Source: Longitalea arenae (lineage in GTDB: Bacteria > Bacteroidota > Bacteroidia > Chitinophagales > Chitinophagaceae). Taken from it: DNA of 64,000 nucleotides. This document shows positions 42,250 through 51,751 of the stretch, piece by piece (position 1 is the stretch's first letter; each line of letters starts with the position of its first letter). A program made the translations under genes and the position numbers. The DNA lies in contig NZ_JAFFJX010000025.1 of NCBI RefSeq assembly GCF_016924755.1, forward strand, positions 1 through 64,000. Direction: 5' to 3'. The notes under the pieces were generated by a model. It saw nothing but the letters and a program-made list of their open reading frames with translations. It was not told where the DNA came from and made no database searches.

Positions 42250-44709
42250 ATGGAAAAAAAGCTGAAGGAAATCATGCCCATACTGGGTATAGAGAAGGAT
42301 TGTGTGGTATCGAAGCAGGGTGATGTGACGGTAGCATTTGAGGTGACACTTCCTGAACTCTTCACTTTGAGCGATCAGGAGTATGAGACCCTGCACCAGA
42401 CGTTTATCAAGGCAATCAAAGTCTTGCCCAGGCAGTGTGTGTTTCACAAGCAGGACTGGTTCTGTGAGGACAGGGTGAAGGCCGATTTTGAGACCGAGGG
42501 GAGTTTTTTGGCAAGGAGCAGTGAGCGGTTTTTCATGGATCGGCCTTTCCTGAACCACAGTTGTTACATCATGCTGACAAAAAAGCCGCAGGGCCGCAAA
42601 GCTGGTAGTTCGTTACTGTCGAATTTAATTCGCAGCTCTATTGTGCCGCAGGAGTCGGTTAAGCCAAAAGTGCTGCAAGAATTTTTTGATGCCGCCAGCC
42701 AGTTCTGCCGAATTCTCGAGGATAGCGGTTTTATATCCTTACGCCGGTTGACGAGCGATGAACTGGCCGGTACCGATGATCACGCCGGTCTGATTGAGCG
42801 GTATATGAACCTGCAACCGGGTGGCGAGGGCGTTTATTTAAACGATATCAACTTTCAGGATGGTATTCGGGTGGGCGATAAGTATTGCCAGCTGTATACA
42901 CTCGCGGACGCTGCTGATCTTCCGTCGCACTGCGGTTCCAGGATCAATTATGACAAGTTTTCGACGGAGCGCACGAAGTTCAGTGTCGGCTTTGCTTCGG
43001 TGCTGGGTCAGTTGTTACCCTGTAACCACCTGTACAACCAGTTCATTTTTATCGAGGATCCGCAGAAAACTATGAAGCAGTTGGAAAGCAAACGGCTTAG
43101 GCTGCAGTCCTTGTCCGCTTATTCGCGTGAGAACGCGATTGCGCGTGACGCTACAAACGATTTTTTAAATGAGGCCATCAGCCAGCAGCGCTTACCGGTA
43201 CGGGCACACTTTAACGTACTGGTCTGGACAGAGGAAAAAGAACGGCTGAAGGATCTTAAAAACCTGGTGTCAAGTGCCTTAGCCCAGATGGACGCTGTCC
43301 CCAAACACGAAGTGGATGGTGCGCCGCAGATCCATTGGGCGGGCATCCCAGGTAATGGTGGTGATTTTCCCTTGAACGACACATTTGACACGTTTGCGGA
43401 ACAGGCCTGCTGTTTTTTAAACCTGGAGACAAACTACCGCAGCTCCATCAGCCCTTTTGGCCTTCGGTTTGGAGACCGGCTGACAGGCAGGCCCGTACAT
43501 ACCGATCTTTGGCAGGAGCCAATGGAACGGGGGCTAACGTCCAATCGTAATCTTTTTTGTCTGTCTGGGTCGGGTGGCGGTAAATCCTTTCTGACCAACC
43601 ATATTGTCCGTTCCTACTGTGAGCAGGGTACCCATGTGCTGATCGTCGATGTGGGGCATTCCTATAATATCACCTGCGGGTTGATGAAGGGGTATTACTT
43701 CACCTATGATGAACACAACCCGATCAAATTCAATCCCTTTTTCATTAAAGCAGGCGAAACGCTGGATACCGAAAAAAAAGAATCTATCAAGACCTTGTTA
43801 CTAGCCCTTTGGAAACGAAGTGATGAAAACTTTAACAGGAGCGAATATGTGGCCCTGTCCAACGCCCTGCAACTTTATTACAACCGGCTAAAAGAGCGCC
43901 CGGATTTGTTTCCCTGCTTTGATACGTTTTATGAGTTTCTGCAATCGGACTATATTGATGTGCTCAAGGCAGAACAAGTGAAGGAAAAGGACTTTGATGT
44001 TACGAACTTTTTGTACGTGTTGCGGCCATACTACAAGGGTGGAGAGTTCGATTTTTTGCTCAATGCCACCGAAAACCTGGATCTGTTAGACCAGAAGTTC
44101 CTGGTCTTTGAACTGGATAACATTAAAGATCACCCGATTTTGTTTCCGGTCGTGACCATAACGATTATGCAAACGTTCATTGAAAAAATGCGAAAGCTGA
44201 AGGGAGTGCGGAAAATGATCGTTATTGAAGAAGCCTGGAAGGCCATCGCGCGTGAAGGCATGGCTGAATATATTAAATATTTATTTAAGACGGTCCGTAA
44301 GTTCGCAGGGTCGGTGGGCCTGGTAACCCAGGAGATCGAAGACATTATCAGTTCCGATATTATCAAGCAGGCTATCATTAATAACGCCGATGTAAAAATT
44401 CTGCTGGACCAATCCAAGTACCAGAACAAGTTTGACCTCATCCAACAGATGCTCGGTATCACTGAAAAACAAAAGGCCGAGATCTTAAGCCTGAATAAAT
44501 CCCCGGAACCAGGCCGGCGGTATAAAGAACTGTGGGTGGGGTTGGGCAGCTCATATTCCAAGGTGTACCGGCTGGAGGTATCGCGACAAGAATATTTTAC
44601 TTACACGTCGGACCAAAAAGAAAAACTGCGAGTGCTCGAGGCCGTGGAAAAGTTCGGGGGCGACTACCGGAAGGCCATTGAATATGTAGCCTCACAGAGC
44701 GAAAAATAA
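42250..44709 (+). CDS. traG: Conjugative transfer ATPase TraG (VirB4-like)
   Basis: The 819-residue protein has a DUF3875-type N-terminus (LGIEKDCVVSKQGDVTVAFE) and a VirB4/TraG ATPase domain. The Walker A is CLSGSGGGKSFLTNH near residue 440, the Walker B is KMIVIEEAWKAI near 655, and TVRKFAGSVGLVTQEIEDI, the VirB4 C-terminal motif, follows. It ends in the usual FGGDYRKAIEYVAS. It powers assembly of the mating channel at the inner membrane. Intact, full family length, in the canonical traF-traG order. An N-terminal relic of a second copy lies at 849-1190. Confidence 0.95.
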   Translation: MEKKLKEIMPILGIEKDCVVSKQGDVTVAFEVTLPELFTLSDQEYETLHQTFIKAIKVLPRQCVFHKQDWFCEDRVKADFETEGSFLARSSERFFMDRPFLNHSCYIMLTKKPQGRKAGSSLLSNLIRSSIVPQESVKPKVLQEFFDAASQFCRILEDSGFISLRRLTSDELAGTDDHAGLIERYMNLQPGGEGVYLNDINFQDGIRVGDKYCQLYTLADAADLPSHCGSRINYDKFSTERTKFSVGFASVLGQLLPCNHLYNQFIFIEDPQKTMKQLESKRLRLQSLSAYSRENAIARDATNDFLNEAISQQRLPVRAHFNVLVWTEEKERLKDLKNLVSSALAQMDAVPKHEVDGAPQIHWAGIPGNGGDFPLNDTFDTFAEQACCFLNLETNYRSSISPFGLRFGDRLTGRPVHTDLWQEPMERGLTSNRNLFCLSGSGGGKSFLTNHIVRSYCEQGTHVLIVDVGHSYNITCGLMKGYYFTYDEHNPIKFNPFFIKAGETLDTEKKESIKTLLLALWKRSDENFNRSEYVALSNALQLYYNRLKERPDLFPCFDTFYEFLQSDYIDVLKAEQVKEKDFDVTNFLYVLRPYYKGGEFDFLLNATENLDLLDQKFLVFELDNIKDHPILFPVVTITIMQTFIEKMRKLKGVRKMIVIEEAWKAIAREGMAEYIKYLFKTVRKFAGSVGLVTQEIEDIISSDIIKQAIINNADVKILLDQSKYQNKFDLIQQMLGITEKQKAEILSLNKSPEPGRRYKELWVGLGSSYSKVYRLEVSRQEYFTYTSDQKEKLRVLEAVEKFGGDYRKAIEYVASQSEK

Positions 44710-44779
44710 TGTGTCTTTTTCGTGCACCAATGTGGATAAAGAATCTGGCCTTTTTTTAGAAATCAAACACCTTTTTAAA

Positions 44780-45185
44780 ATGAAAGACATAACTCTTAGT
44801 CTCGCGATTATCCCATTTCTTACCGCATGTGGCAGCACTACCAGTGACAATGCCGTTAAAGGTTTTATTCCCGGTACATATGTTCGTTCATGCAACAAGC
44901 AGATATATGAGAATACAAGTGTCGGTGGCAATGATACACTTCATATAGAAAAACAGACGCAGGCTGGCAGTGAAACATTCCCACGTTGACCGGTCTACAC
45001 GTATCGCCCGTATCAGGGAAGGCAAAAAGCAACCAGATAAATATGAAACAGAGACCTGGACCTGCACTTACCGCGACAGCGATAAAACCTTATATAGTAG
45101 TACCAATACGGGAAGTGTCATTGCATTTGATGTAAAGAACCGCCTTTTAAAAATGGGAAAAATGGAATTTAAAAAAATTGAATGA
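44780..45185 (+). pseudogene. Tra-region lipoprotein, frameshifted
   Basis: From ATG 44780 a lipoprotein signal (KDITLSLAIIPFLTACGSTT, lipobox LTAC) leads to VKGFIPGTYVRSCNKQIYEN and NDTLHIEKQTQAGS. Near 44985 the frame must shift to continue RSTRIARIREGKKQPDKYET, ETWTCTYRDSDKTLYSSTN and AFDVKNRLLKMGKMEFKKIE to 45185. Small lipoproteins with this shape follow traG in related elements. A single indel is enough to explain it, so a sequencing error is possible. Confidence 0.7.
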
Positions 45186-45186
45186 T

Positions 45187-45861
45187 ATGAACAGGAAATT
45201 GTGTGTTGTGATCTTGTGTGGGTTGACAATGGTGATCCCAATTCAAAGTAGGGCTCAAGACCCGATCCTGGAAGTAATAAAAGCGGCCGTGGTAAAGGCA
45301 ATCAAAGCAATGGACTTGCAGATTCAACGGCTGCAAAATGCGACGATCTGGCTGCAGAACGCACAAAAAACGGTGGAGAATACCATGTCGAAGTTAAAAT
45401 TGGATGAGATCAGTGATTGGGTCCAAAAACAAAAAGATTTATACGATAATTATTTTGACGAACTGTGGCGTGTAAAAAATGCTTTGATCACTTATCATAA
45501 GATAAAAGAGATCATTCAAATGCAGGGGCAGATTATAACAAATTACAAAACAGCCTATGCATTGTTCCGGCAGGATAAAAACTTTACACCTGAGGAAATC
45601 GACCGGATGTACCAAATGTATTCGGCGATTCTGGAATCCAGCCTTAAAAATATAGATCAGGTGTACCTCGTGATCAATTCGTTTGCAACCCAAATGACCG
45701 ACGCCAAACGAATGGAGATCATCAACAGGGCAGCGGAAAATCTTGCTATTCATAAACGCGACCTGGATCAATACAATGAACAAAATAAGTTTGTAAGTCT
45801 CCAGCGGGCCACGGCTAAAGGTGAGATAGAGGTAGTGAAAAAGCTGTATGGTCTCCAATAA
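45187..45861 (+). CDS. traI: Conjugative transfer protein TraI-like (DUF4141)
   Basis: The best start is ATG 45187 with signal peptide NRKLCVVILCGLTMVIPIQS and cleavage before QDPI. The mature part is a helical, VirB5-like protein: IKAMDLQIQRLQNATIWLQN, YDNYFDELWRVKNALITYHK, MYQMYSAILESSLKNIDQVY and RMEIINRAAENLAIHKRDLD. The end EVVKKLYG is typical of the DUF4141/TraI family. It begins just past the lipoprotein stop. Two related proteins follow directly. Confidence 0.8.
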   Translation: MNRKLCVVILCGLTMVIPIQSRAQDPILEVIKAAVVKAIKAMDLQIQRLQNATIWLQNAQKTVENTMSKLKLDEISDWVQKQKDLYDNYFDELWRVKNALITYHKIKEIIQMQGQIITNYKTAYALFRQDKNFTPEEIDRMYQMYSAILESSLKNIDQVYLVINSFATQMTDAKRMEIINRAAENLAIHKRDLDQYNEQNKFVSLQRATAKGEIEVVKKLYGLQ

Positions 45862-45920
45862 CCATCCTGGTTACATATGCGGTGCAGCGAGATATTGTGA
45901 TAATGTAAAAGCATATAAAA

Positions 45921-46562
45921 ATGAAAAAGTTGGTGTGGGTGCTTACCCTTACAGTAAGTATGCAGGTGGTATATGGGCAAACCTGGAACGAGTGGTTTCG
46001 CCAGAGAAGAACGCAGATCAGATACCTGCTCAATCAGATTGCTGCATTAAAAGTGTATACCGATTATTTGGAAAAAGGGTATACCATCGTAAGGGACGGC
46101 ACCCGGTTAATCGGGGACATAAAACAAGGAGATTTCAATTTACACAAGGGGTATTTTAGTTCTTTACGGTCTGTAAACCCTGCGATAAGAAATTATTCCA
46201 GGATCGCCGTTATCCTTTCTGATCAGGCAACGATCGTCCGGCATCTTAATGAGTTTCTGAAGTTCTCCGCTGAAAGCGGCCATTTTTCGACAACTGAGCG
46301 CCAGTATATGTCCGCTGTATATCAGAACATCAAATCGGCCTCTCTGCAAAACCTGGGTGATCTTACAAGGGTTTTAACATCCGGTGAAATCGAAATGAAG
46401 GATGATGAACGTATAGCGTTTATTGACCGGATTTACGCGGATACAAAGGATCAGCTATCCTTTACTTCTTCCTTTTGCCGCGAGGCCGGCGTCCTGGCTT
46501 ATCAGCGCGCACAGGCTGCCCGGGAGTCCTTCCTGCTAAAAAAATTATATGGCTTTGAATAA
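45921..46562 (+). CDS. TraI-like/TerB-like periplasmic transfer protein, paralogue 2
   Basis: Signal peptide KKLVWVLTLTVSMQVVYGQ, then a helical protein with LLNQIAALKVYTDYLEKGY, RDGTRLIGDIKQGDFNLHKG, FSTTERQYMSAVYQNIKSAS, LQNLGDLTRVLTSGEIEMKD and DERIAFIDRIYADTKDQLSF. This layout aligns with the next gene along most of its length. Such proteins are usually found beside TraI in Sphingobacteriales-type elements, sometimes called TerB-like. Probably periplasmic components of the channel. Confidence 0.75.
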   Translation: MKKLVWVLTLTVSMQVVYGQTWNEWFRQRRTQIRYLLNQIAALKVYTDYLEKGYTIVRDGTRLIGDIKQGDFNLHKGYFSSLRSVNPAIRNYSRIAVILSDQATIVRHLNEFLKFSAESGHFSTTERQYMSAVYQNIKSASLQNLGDLTRVLTSGEIEMKDDERIAFIDRIYADTKDQLSFTSSFCREAGVLAYQRAQAARESFLLKKLYGFE

Positions 46563-46573
46563 ATGTGCAGTGT

Positions 46574-47212
46574 ATGAAAAAGTTGAGCGTGTATCTGTGT
46601 GGTTTAGGATTATTCTTGTTGGCGCACCCAACACGCCTGGCTGCCCAGGAGTTTGAAATTCAGCAACTGCTGTTGAATGTTGAAAAGCTGGCCCAGTTAA
46701 AGAGTATACTACAAAAAATGTACGATGGTTACGAAATTGTCAGTAAAGGCTATAATACGATTAAAAATATTTCCGAGGGCAACTTCAGTATACATGACCT
46801 GTTCCTTCAGAATCTCCTGGGCGTCAGTCCTGCGGTGCAGAAATACAAGCGCGTTGCGGATATTATCCAGTATCAGATCCGTATTGTCAAGGAGTATGAG
46901 GCCGCGTACAAACATTTTAAAGACGACAAGAATTTCACGACTGCTGAAATCGAATACATGTCCAGAGTGTACAAAAATCTATTTGACCGCAGTGTCGATA
47001 ACCTCGATGATCTGCTGATGGTAATTACCGCCGGCAAACTTCGGATGTCGGATCACGAGCGGATCAGAGCGATTGACTCGATTTTTGAAGACATCGAAGA
47101 TCAGTTGGGATTTCTCAGGCATTTCAACAGTATTGCCTACCTAATGAGTAAGCAGCGGGCCAAAGAAAAAAGTGAAGTGGAAATGTCACGAATTATATCG
47201 GGGATAAAATGA
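46574..47212 (+). CDS. TraI-like/TerB-like periplasmic transfer protein, paralogue 3
   Basis: ATG 46574 is preferred to the GTG at 46565. The signal peptide is KKLSVYLCGLGLFLLAHPTR; the rest reads QLLLNVEKLAQLKSILQKMY, GYNTIKNISEGNFSIHDLF, TAEIEYMSRVYKNLFDRSVD, NLDDLLMVITAGKLRMSDHE and IRAIDSIFEDIEDQLGFLRH. It aligns with the preceding protein (GDLTRVLTSGEIEMKDDERI against DDLLMVITAGKLRMSDHERI). Gap to the previous stop is 11 bp. Role as above. Confidence 0.75.
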   Translation: MKKLSVYLCGLGLFLLAHPTRLAAQEFEIQQLLLNVEKLAQLKSILQKMYDGYEIVSKGYNTIKNISEGNFSIHDLFLQNLLGVSPAVQKYKRVADIIQYQIRIVKEYEAAYKHFKDDKNFTTAEIEYMSRVYKNLFDRSVDNLDDLLMVITAGKLRMSDHERIRAIDSIFEDIEDQLGFLRHFNSIAYLMSKQRAKEKSEVEMSRIISGIK

Positions 47213-47264
47213 GTTGCCAGCAGGGCTGGGACTTGAGGAAGAGAACGCCTAAATCATCAAGTAT

Positions 47265-48335
47265 ATGAATAAAACATTTATACAGGCATTGCTGTGTCTT
47301 ATAGTAATGCTTATTACACCTGCCTTAACGTTTGCTCAGGGAGCTATGGCCGGAGAGATAAAAAGCCTGCATCAGGTACTGGCGGATCTATATAAGGAGA
47401 TGTACCCGCTTTGCAGGGAGCTCCGTGACGTCGGCAGGGGCATAGCCGGGTTTGCGGCCACCTGGTATATAGCGTATCGAGTATGGGGACATATTGCCCG
47501 TGCAGAGCCCATAGACTTTTACCCGTTGCTGAGGCCCTTTGTTATCGGCTTTGCAATTTTAAATTTCACTATGGTCATTGACATGATTCGGTTTGTAATG
47601 GAACCCACGGTGTCGGGTACCAGTGCAATGGTGGAGAACTCGAACAAAGCGGTGGCCGAATTACTGAAAATGAAGGAAGCAGCTATAAAGGGAACCGAGG
47701 CATGGAAAATGTATGCGGGGCCGAATGGTAGTGGCGACTATGACAAATGGTACAAATACACCCCCAAAGAAGACCAGAGCTGGCTTGGTGATATCGGTAA
47801 CCGTATCGCCTTCTATTCCGAAAAGGTTATGTATAACTTGCGTAACTCCATAAAGGAGTGGTTAAGTACTGTCTTACAAATTCTTTTTGAAGCCGCTTCA
47901 CTTTGTATTAACACGATCCGAACATTCTATATGATCCTCCTTGCGATCCTCGGGCCGCTGGTATTTGGCCTTAGTGTCTTCGATGGTTTCCAACATACGT
48001 TGAGGGCCTGGCTTGCCCGGTACATTAATTCTTATATGTGGTTACCCGTCGCCAATATATTCGGGGCAATTATCGGCAAGATCCAGGAAAACATGTTGAA
48101 GATCGACATCAAGCAGGTATACCAGAACGGCGATACGTCCTTTGGTGCAACGGATACGGCATATATGGTATTTATGGTCATCGGAATTGTCGGTTATTTC
48201 TCAGTGCCTACGGTTGCCAACTATATCATACAGGCAGGTGGTGGTGGCAATGCCCTGGGTAATAAATTGATCGCCGCCGGGCAGGCGACAGTAGGTATGG
48301 GAAGTAGCCTGGTAAGCCGGCTTACGGGCAGATAA
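47265..48335 (+). CDS. traJ: Conjugative transfer protein TraJ
   Basis: The 356-residue polytopic membrane protein begins with a signal-like helix (TFIQALLCLIVMLITPALTF), then HQVLADLYKEMYPLCRELRD, membrane helices around FYPLLRPFVIGFAILNFTMV, FYMILLAILGPLVFGLSVFD and AYMVFMVIGIVGYFSVPTVA, and the C-terminal GGGNALGNKLIAAGQ. TraJ is the VirB6-like inner-membrane core of CTnDOT-type machines. It is placed between the TraI group and TraK as expected. Confidence 0.9.
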   Translation: MNKTFIQALLCLIVMLITPALTFAQGAMAGEIKSLHQVLADLYKEMYPLCRELRDVGRGIAGFAATWYIAYRVWGHIARAEPIDFYPLLRPFVIGFAILNFTMVIDMIRFVMEPTVSGTSAMVENSNKAVAELLKMKEAAIKGTEAWKMYAGPNGSGDYDKWYKYTPKEDQSWLGDIGNRIAFYSEKVMYNLRNSIKEWLSTVLQILFEAASLCINTIRTFYMILLAILGPLVFGLSVFDGFQHTLRAWLARYINSYMWLPVANIFGAIIGKIQENMLKIDIKQVYQNGDTSFGATDTAYMVFMVIGIVGYFSVPTVANYIIQAGGGGNALGNKLIAAGQATVGMGSSLVSRLTGR

Positions 48336-48366
48336 ATTATTGAAAGGATTGAAAAATGTGTGAAGG

Positions 48367-48984
48367 ATGTTTAAGCAGTTAAAAAATATCGATAGTGCCT
48401 TTCGGCATATCAGGTTGTTCTCCATTTTTCTGATACTTGCATGTGTGTGCATCGCCGGCTATTCGCTGTACACAAGCGAAAAGGTTTTGGAGAAGGCCAA
48501 CCAGCGCATCTATATTTTGGCGAACGGCAAAGTGCTGGAGGCTGTGGCTTCTGACCGTAGGGAGAATATACCGGTGGAGGCGCGTGACCATGTACGGATG
48601 TTTCATCACTACTTCTTCTCCCTCGACCCGGACGAGCAAGTGATCCAGACAAATATTACAAAAGCACTATACCTCGCCGATCAGTCGGCAAAAATCCAGT
48701 ATGACAACCTGAAAGAAAACAGCTATTACAGTAACCTGATTTCGGGTAATATCAGCCAGGAGATAACGATTGACAGTGTTATGGTGGATATGAATAAGTA
48801 TCCCGTCTACTTCCAGTGTTACGCCGAGCAGAAGATTATCCGTCCATCTACGATCGTTACCCGCAGCCTGGTAACGGAAGGATACCTGCGTAGCGTAGCG
48901 CGAAGCGATCACAACCCGCATGGGTTTTTAATAGAGCGCTGGAAAACCCTCGAAAACAGGGATTTAAAAACTGAAAACCGGTAG
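48367..48984 (+). CDS. traK: Conjugative transfer protein TraK (VirB8-like)
   Basis: The 205-residue protein starts MFKQLKNIDSAFRHIRLFSI with a single membrane helix (IFLILACVCIAGYSLYTSEK, about residues 20-38). The periplasmic domain follows: NGKVLEAVASDRRENIPVEA, RDHVRMFHHYFFSLDPDEQV, ITKALYLADQSAKIQYDNLK, IEVxVDSVMVDMNKYPVYFQ-like strand and YLRSVARSDHNPHGFLIERW. This is the TraK family, structurally VirB8-like. Typical order traJ-traK-traL. Confidence 0.9.
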   Translation: MFKQLKNIDSAFRHIRLFSIFLILACVCIAGYSLYTSEKVLEKANQRIYILANGKVLEAVASDRRENIPVEARDHVRMFHHYFFSLDPDEQVIQTNITKALYLADQSAKIQYDNLKENSYYSNLISGNISQEITIDSVMVDMNKYPVYFQCYAEQKIIRPSTIVTRSLVTEGYLRSVARSDHNPHGFLIERWKTLENRDLKTENR

Positions 48985-48986
48985 CT

Positions 48987-49484
48987 ATGTGGTGGAATCG
49001 GAAAAAGAAGCAGGAAAATGGATCGTCTGATGGTCGTTTGTCAGGCAGGATTACAAGTGGTATTAATAATTATGTAGCTGAAAGGCAAAAAAAGCTCGCT
49101 GGCTATCTCAATTATAAAACTGAAGGACTCTCTGTCACCGCCAAAAAGCTTTTCCTGCTTGCTGTATGCCTGGTGTTTGGCGGTATGAGCCTGTATTTAG
49201 TGGTCAAACCCTTTTGGCATCCGTCAAAACCAGATTCATCGCTGAAGCCACAGGCCATTTCTGTTCCCGAACATGCAAATAAAACCGGGGATGAAAACTT
49301 GCATCCACGTATGCTGGTAACCGAGGAAGATATGAAAGAGGTCTGGAACTTCAAACGCTATATGGATAGTCTGAAAAGCTCCGTAAACGGCAAATCCCTT
49401 TATGACAGCATACTGAGGGCCAGGCCCGGCCTGATGGACACGGTCGGTATGCTTGAAGAACTGTATTTATTACAACAAAAATGA
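48987..49484 (+). CDS. TraL-like small transfer protein
   Basis: It starts 3 bp after traK. A basic cytoplasmic N-terminus (KKKQENGSSDGRLSGRITSG) precedes one membrane helix (LFLLAVCLVFGGMSLYLVVK, residues about 51-70) and a periplasmic tail (RMLVTEEDMKEVWNFKRYMD, GLMDTVGMLEELYLLQQK). Its place between TraK and TraM equals that of TraL, which is shorter in CTnDOT, so I give no symbol. Its stop overlaps the first ATG of traM. Confidence 0.75.
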   Translation: MWWNRKKKQENGSSDGRLSGRITSGINNYVAERQKKLAGYLNYKTEGLSVTAKKLFLLAVCLVFGGMSLYLVVKPFWHPSKPDSSLKPQAISVPEHANKTGDENLHPRMLVTEEDMKEVWNFKRYMDSLKSSVNGKSLYDSILRARPGLMDTVGMLEELYLLQQK

Positions 49485-50785
49485 ATGTGAGTATGGAAAA
49501 CAATGTGCGATCTAAAAAATTACAGAATCAAAAAAAGTTCCTGTTGATGCTGCCTGTTCTGGTGGTGCCGTTTATCACAATGGCGTTCTGGGCCATGGGT
49601 GGGGGCGAGGGAAAGCCTACGGGAGCTGTTGCTCAAAAGTCAAATGGCCTCAACCTGAACCTTCCTTCAGCCAATATCAAGGAGAGAGGCCGGGAAGATA
49701 AGTTAAGCTTCTATGAAAAGGCGCAGCAAGATGAGCAGAAGGCAGTGGACGCCATTAAAAACGACCCTTACTATCAATTACCCAACCAGGGAACGGCGCG
49801 CAGGGATACCAACGAGCTGGCGGGTATGATGGCCCGATATCCCTCGAAGTATACCACCGGCCTTAATCCTTCCCCGGAGCATGGGCCAGGGTACAAAGAT
49901 CCCAGCGAGGAAAAAATTATGGAACGGCTCTCGATGATCCAGAGCCAGATCGACAAGCCGCAGCGTAGCGCGCCTCCCCCGAGTGCTGATTACTTGAAAG
50001 AAACGACGCCTATTTCCGGTGATGTGGACCGGCTGGAGGCGATGATGAATATGATGAAGGATCGCCCGCAGGACGATCCGGAAATGGAGCGTATCGAGGG
50101 AATGCTCGATAAAGTAATGGATATACAACACCCCGACAGGGTGAGGGAGCGACTCAAGGAAAAGTCGCTACAGCAGAAAAAAACGGTGTTCTCCGTTAGC
50201 CGGTATGACGATAGCAAAAAGGTGTCCCGGTTTGGAATAAAAGATACAGGCGATAAAAAGAAGCAGCCTCGGCCGTCCGGTTTTCATGGTGTCACTGAGC
50301 CTGACGCTGCTCAGCATTCCAACAACGCCATTGAAGCGGTTGTGCATGAAACGCAGACCCTGGTGAACGGTTCAGTTGTAAAATTCAGGCTGCTGAACGA
50401 CATCTATATTGCGGGCACACTGATACCTAAAGACAATTTTGTATATGGTAGCGCCGCCCTCAATGGCGAAAGGCTGGAAATAACCATCAACTCTATTCGC
50501 TACCGGCAATCCGTTTTTCCCACCGCACTGGAGGTACACGACATAGATGGCATGGCCGGCGTATACGTACCCGGTAGCATTATCCGGGACGTGGCCAATC
50601 AATCTGTAGATAACAGCATGCAGGGCCTTGAAATGGCCAGCTTGAATCCCAATATTGGTGTTCAGGCGGCCAAGGCTGGTATTTCTGCGGCGAAAAACCT
50701 TTTAAGCCGAAAAGTACGCCTGGTGAAAGTGACGGTAAAAGCTGGCTATAAGGTGCTGCTAGTTAGTAAAAACGATCAACAGTAA
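49481..50785 (+). CDS. traM: Conjugative transfer protein TraM (VirB10-like)
   Basis: A membrane helix near the start (KKFLLMLPVLVVPFITMAFW) is followed by a long Pro/Lys/Asp-rich periplasmic segment (about residues 50-270) and a VirB10-like C-terminal domain: VVHETQTLVNGSVVKFRLLN, DIYIAGTLIPKDNFVYGSAA, RLEITINSIRYRQSVFPTAL, EVHDIDGMAGVYVPGSIIRD and LLSRKVRLVKVTVKAGYKVL. The first ATG overlaps the previous stop; the ATG at 49493 is an equally good start. TraM spans from inner to outer membrane in the transfer channel. Confidence 0.9.
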   Translation: MNVSMENNVRSKKLQNQKKFLLMLPVLVVPFITMAFWAMGGGEGKPTGAVAQKSNGLNLNLPSANIKERGREDKLSFYEKAQQDEQKAVDAIKNDPYYQLPNQGTARRDTNELAGMMARYPSKYTTGLNPSPEHGPGYKDPSEEKIMERLSMIQSQIDKPQRSAPPPSADYLKETTPISGDVDRLEAMMNMMKDRPQDDPEMERIEGMLDKVMDIQHPDRVRERLKEKSLQQKKTVFSVSRYDDSKKVSRFGIKDTGDKKKQPRPSGFHGVTEPDAAQHSNNAIEAVVHETQTLVNGSVVKFRLLNDIYIAGTLIPKDNFVYGSAALNGERLEITINSIRYRQSVFPTALEVHDIDGMAGVYVPGSIIRDVANQSVDNSMQGLEMASLNPNIGVQAAKAGISAAKNLLSRKVRLVKVTVKAGYKVLLVSKNDQQ

Positions 50786-50815
50786 CATAGATCATCAATC
50801 TTAAATAACCATTAT

Positions 50816-51634
50816 ATGAAACAATTCGTGATGTTGATTTTTGTGTGTTCGATTTCTTTGTTTGCATTATCCCAACCGGTGGCCTTACGCATGGGAATTA
50901 CCACTGACAAGACGACCAGTCTGCTATTCCCGGCCGCTATCCGCCATGTGGACCTGGGCACGCCGGATGTGCTTGCCCAGCAGGTAAAGGAGGCCGAAAA
51001 CCTGCTGCTCGTGAAAGCGGGTCAGGCTGACTTTAAAGAAACAAACCTGACGGTGGTAACAGCTGATGGACGACTTTACTCTTTTAAGGTGGTATATGAC
51101 CCGAGTCCCTCCATGCTGGTCCACCGGCTGTCCGCCTGCGCTGCTGCTAACAATGCGGACATCACATTTCAGGGTGAGCTCCTGAAACCGCAGGATCTGG
51201 AAGCGTATTGCAAGGGCATCCTGGATAACCACCGCACCATGCGTGGTATTGCAGATGCGAGTTGGGATGTAATGGCACGGGTGGATGGTATCTATATAAA
51301 GGATAATGTCATTTTTTATCAGTTGCTTCTTTTTAACCAGTCTACCATTAACTATGATGTTGATTTTATCCGGTTTTACATCCGCGACAAAAAGAAAAGT
51401 AAACGTACCGCCAATCAGGAATTAGAGGTGAAACCACTTCATGTTGCAGGCAATACGACATCGGTAGAAGGCATGAGTCGCAGCATCGTGTCATTCGCTT
51501 TGCAAAAGTTCACCTTACCTGACGCCAAGTACCTGGCTATCGAGATCATGGAAAAAAATGGTGGGCGCCATTTAAGGCTGAGAGTGAACCACCGCAAAAT
51601 TGTTCGTGCCCAGGTACTTCCCAACTTGCAATAA
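50816..51634 (+). CDS. traN: Conjugative transfer protein TraN (DUF4138, VirB9-like)
   Basis: Signal peptide KQFVMLIFVCSISLFALSQ, then the family features: MGITTDKTTSLLFPAAIRHV near the N-terminus, NLLLVKAGQADFKETNLTVV, DGRLYSFKVVYDPSP, and the C-terminal IYIKDNVIFYQLLLFNQSTI with YDVDFIRFYIRDKKKSKRTA. TraN is the outer-membrane-associated VirB9-like partner of TraM. The gene starts 30 bp after traM stop. Confidence 0.92.
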   Translation: MKQFVMLIFVCSISLFALSQPVALRMGITTDKTTSLLFPAAIRHVDLGTPDVLAQQVKEAENLLLVKAGQADFKETNLTVVTADGRLYSFKVVYDPSPSMLVHRLSACAAANNADITFQGELLKPQDLEAYCKGILDNHRTMRGIADASWDVMARVDGIYIKDNVIFYQLLLFNQSTINYDVDFIRFYIRDKKKSKRTANQELEVKPLHVAGNTTSVEGMSRSIVSFALQKFTLPDAKYLAIEIMEKNGGRHLRLRVNHRKIVRAQVLPNLQ

Positions 51635-51751
51635 CGGGTTCAGGACTACTACTCTGGCCGGCACTTTCCACTACTGCATCAAGCGGATTCTGGGGTGATC
51701 GCCTGCAAAAGTCCTCCATTGAAATTTTTTTCCTCTTTAAATCACAAGAAT

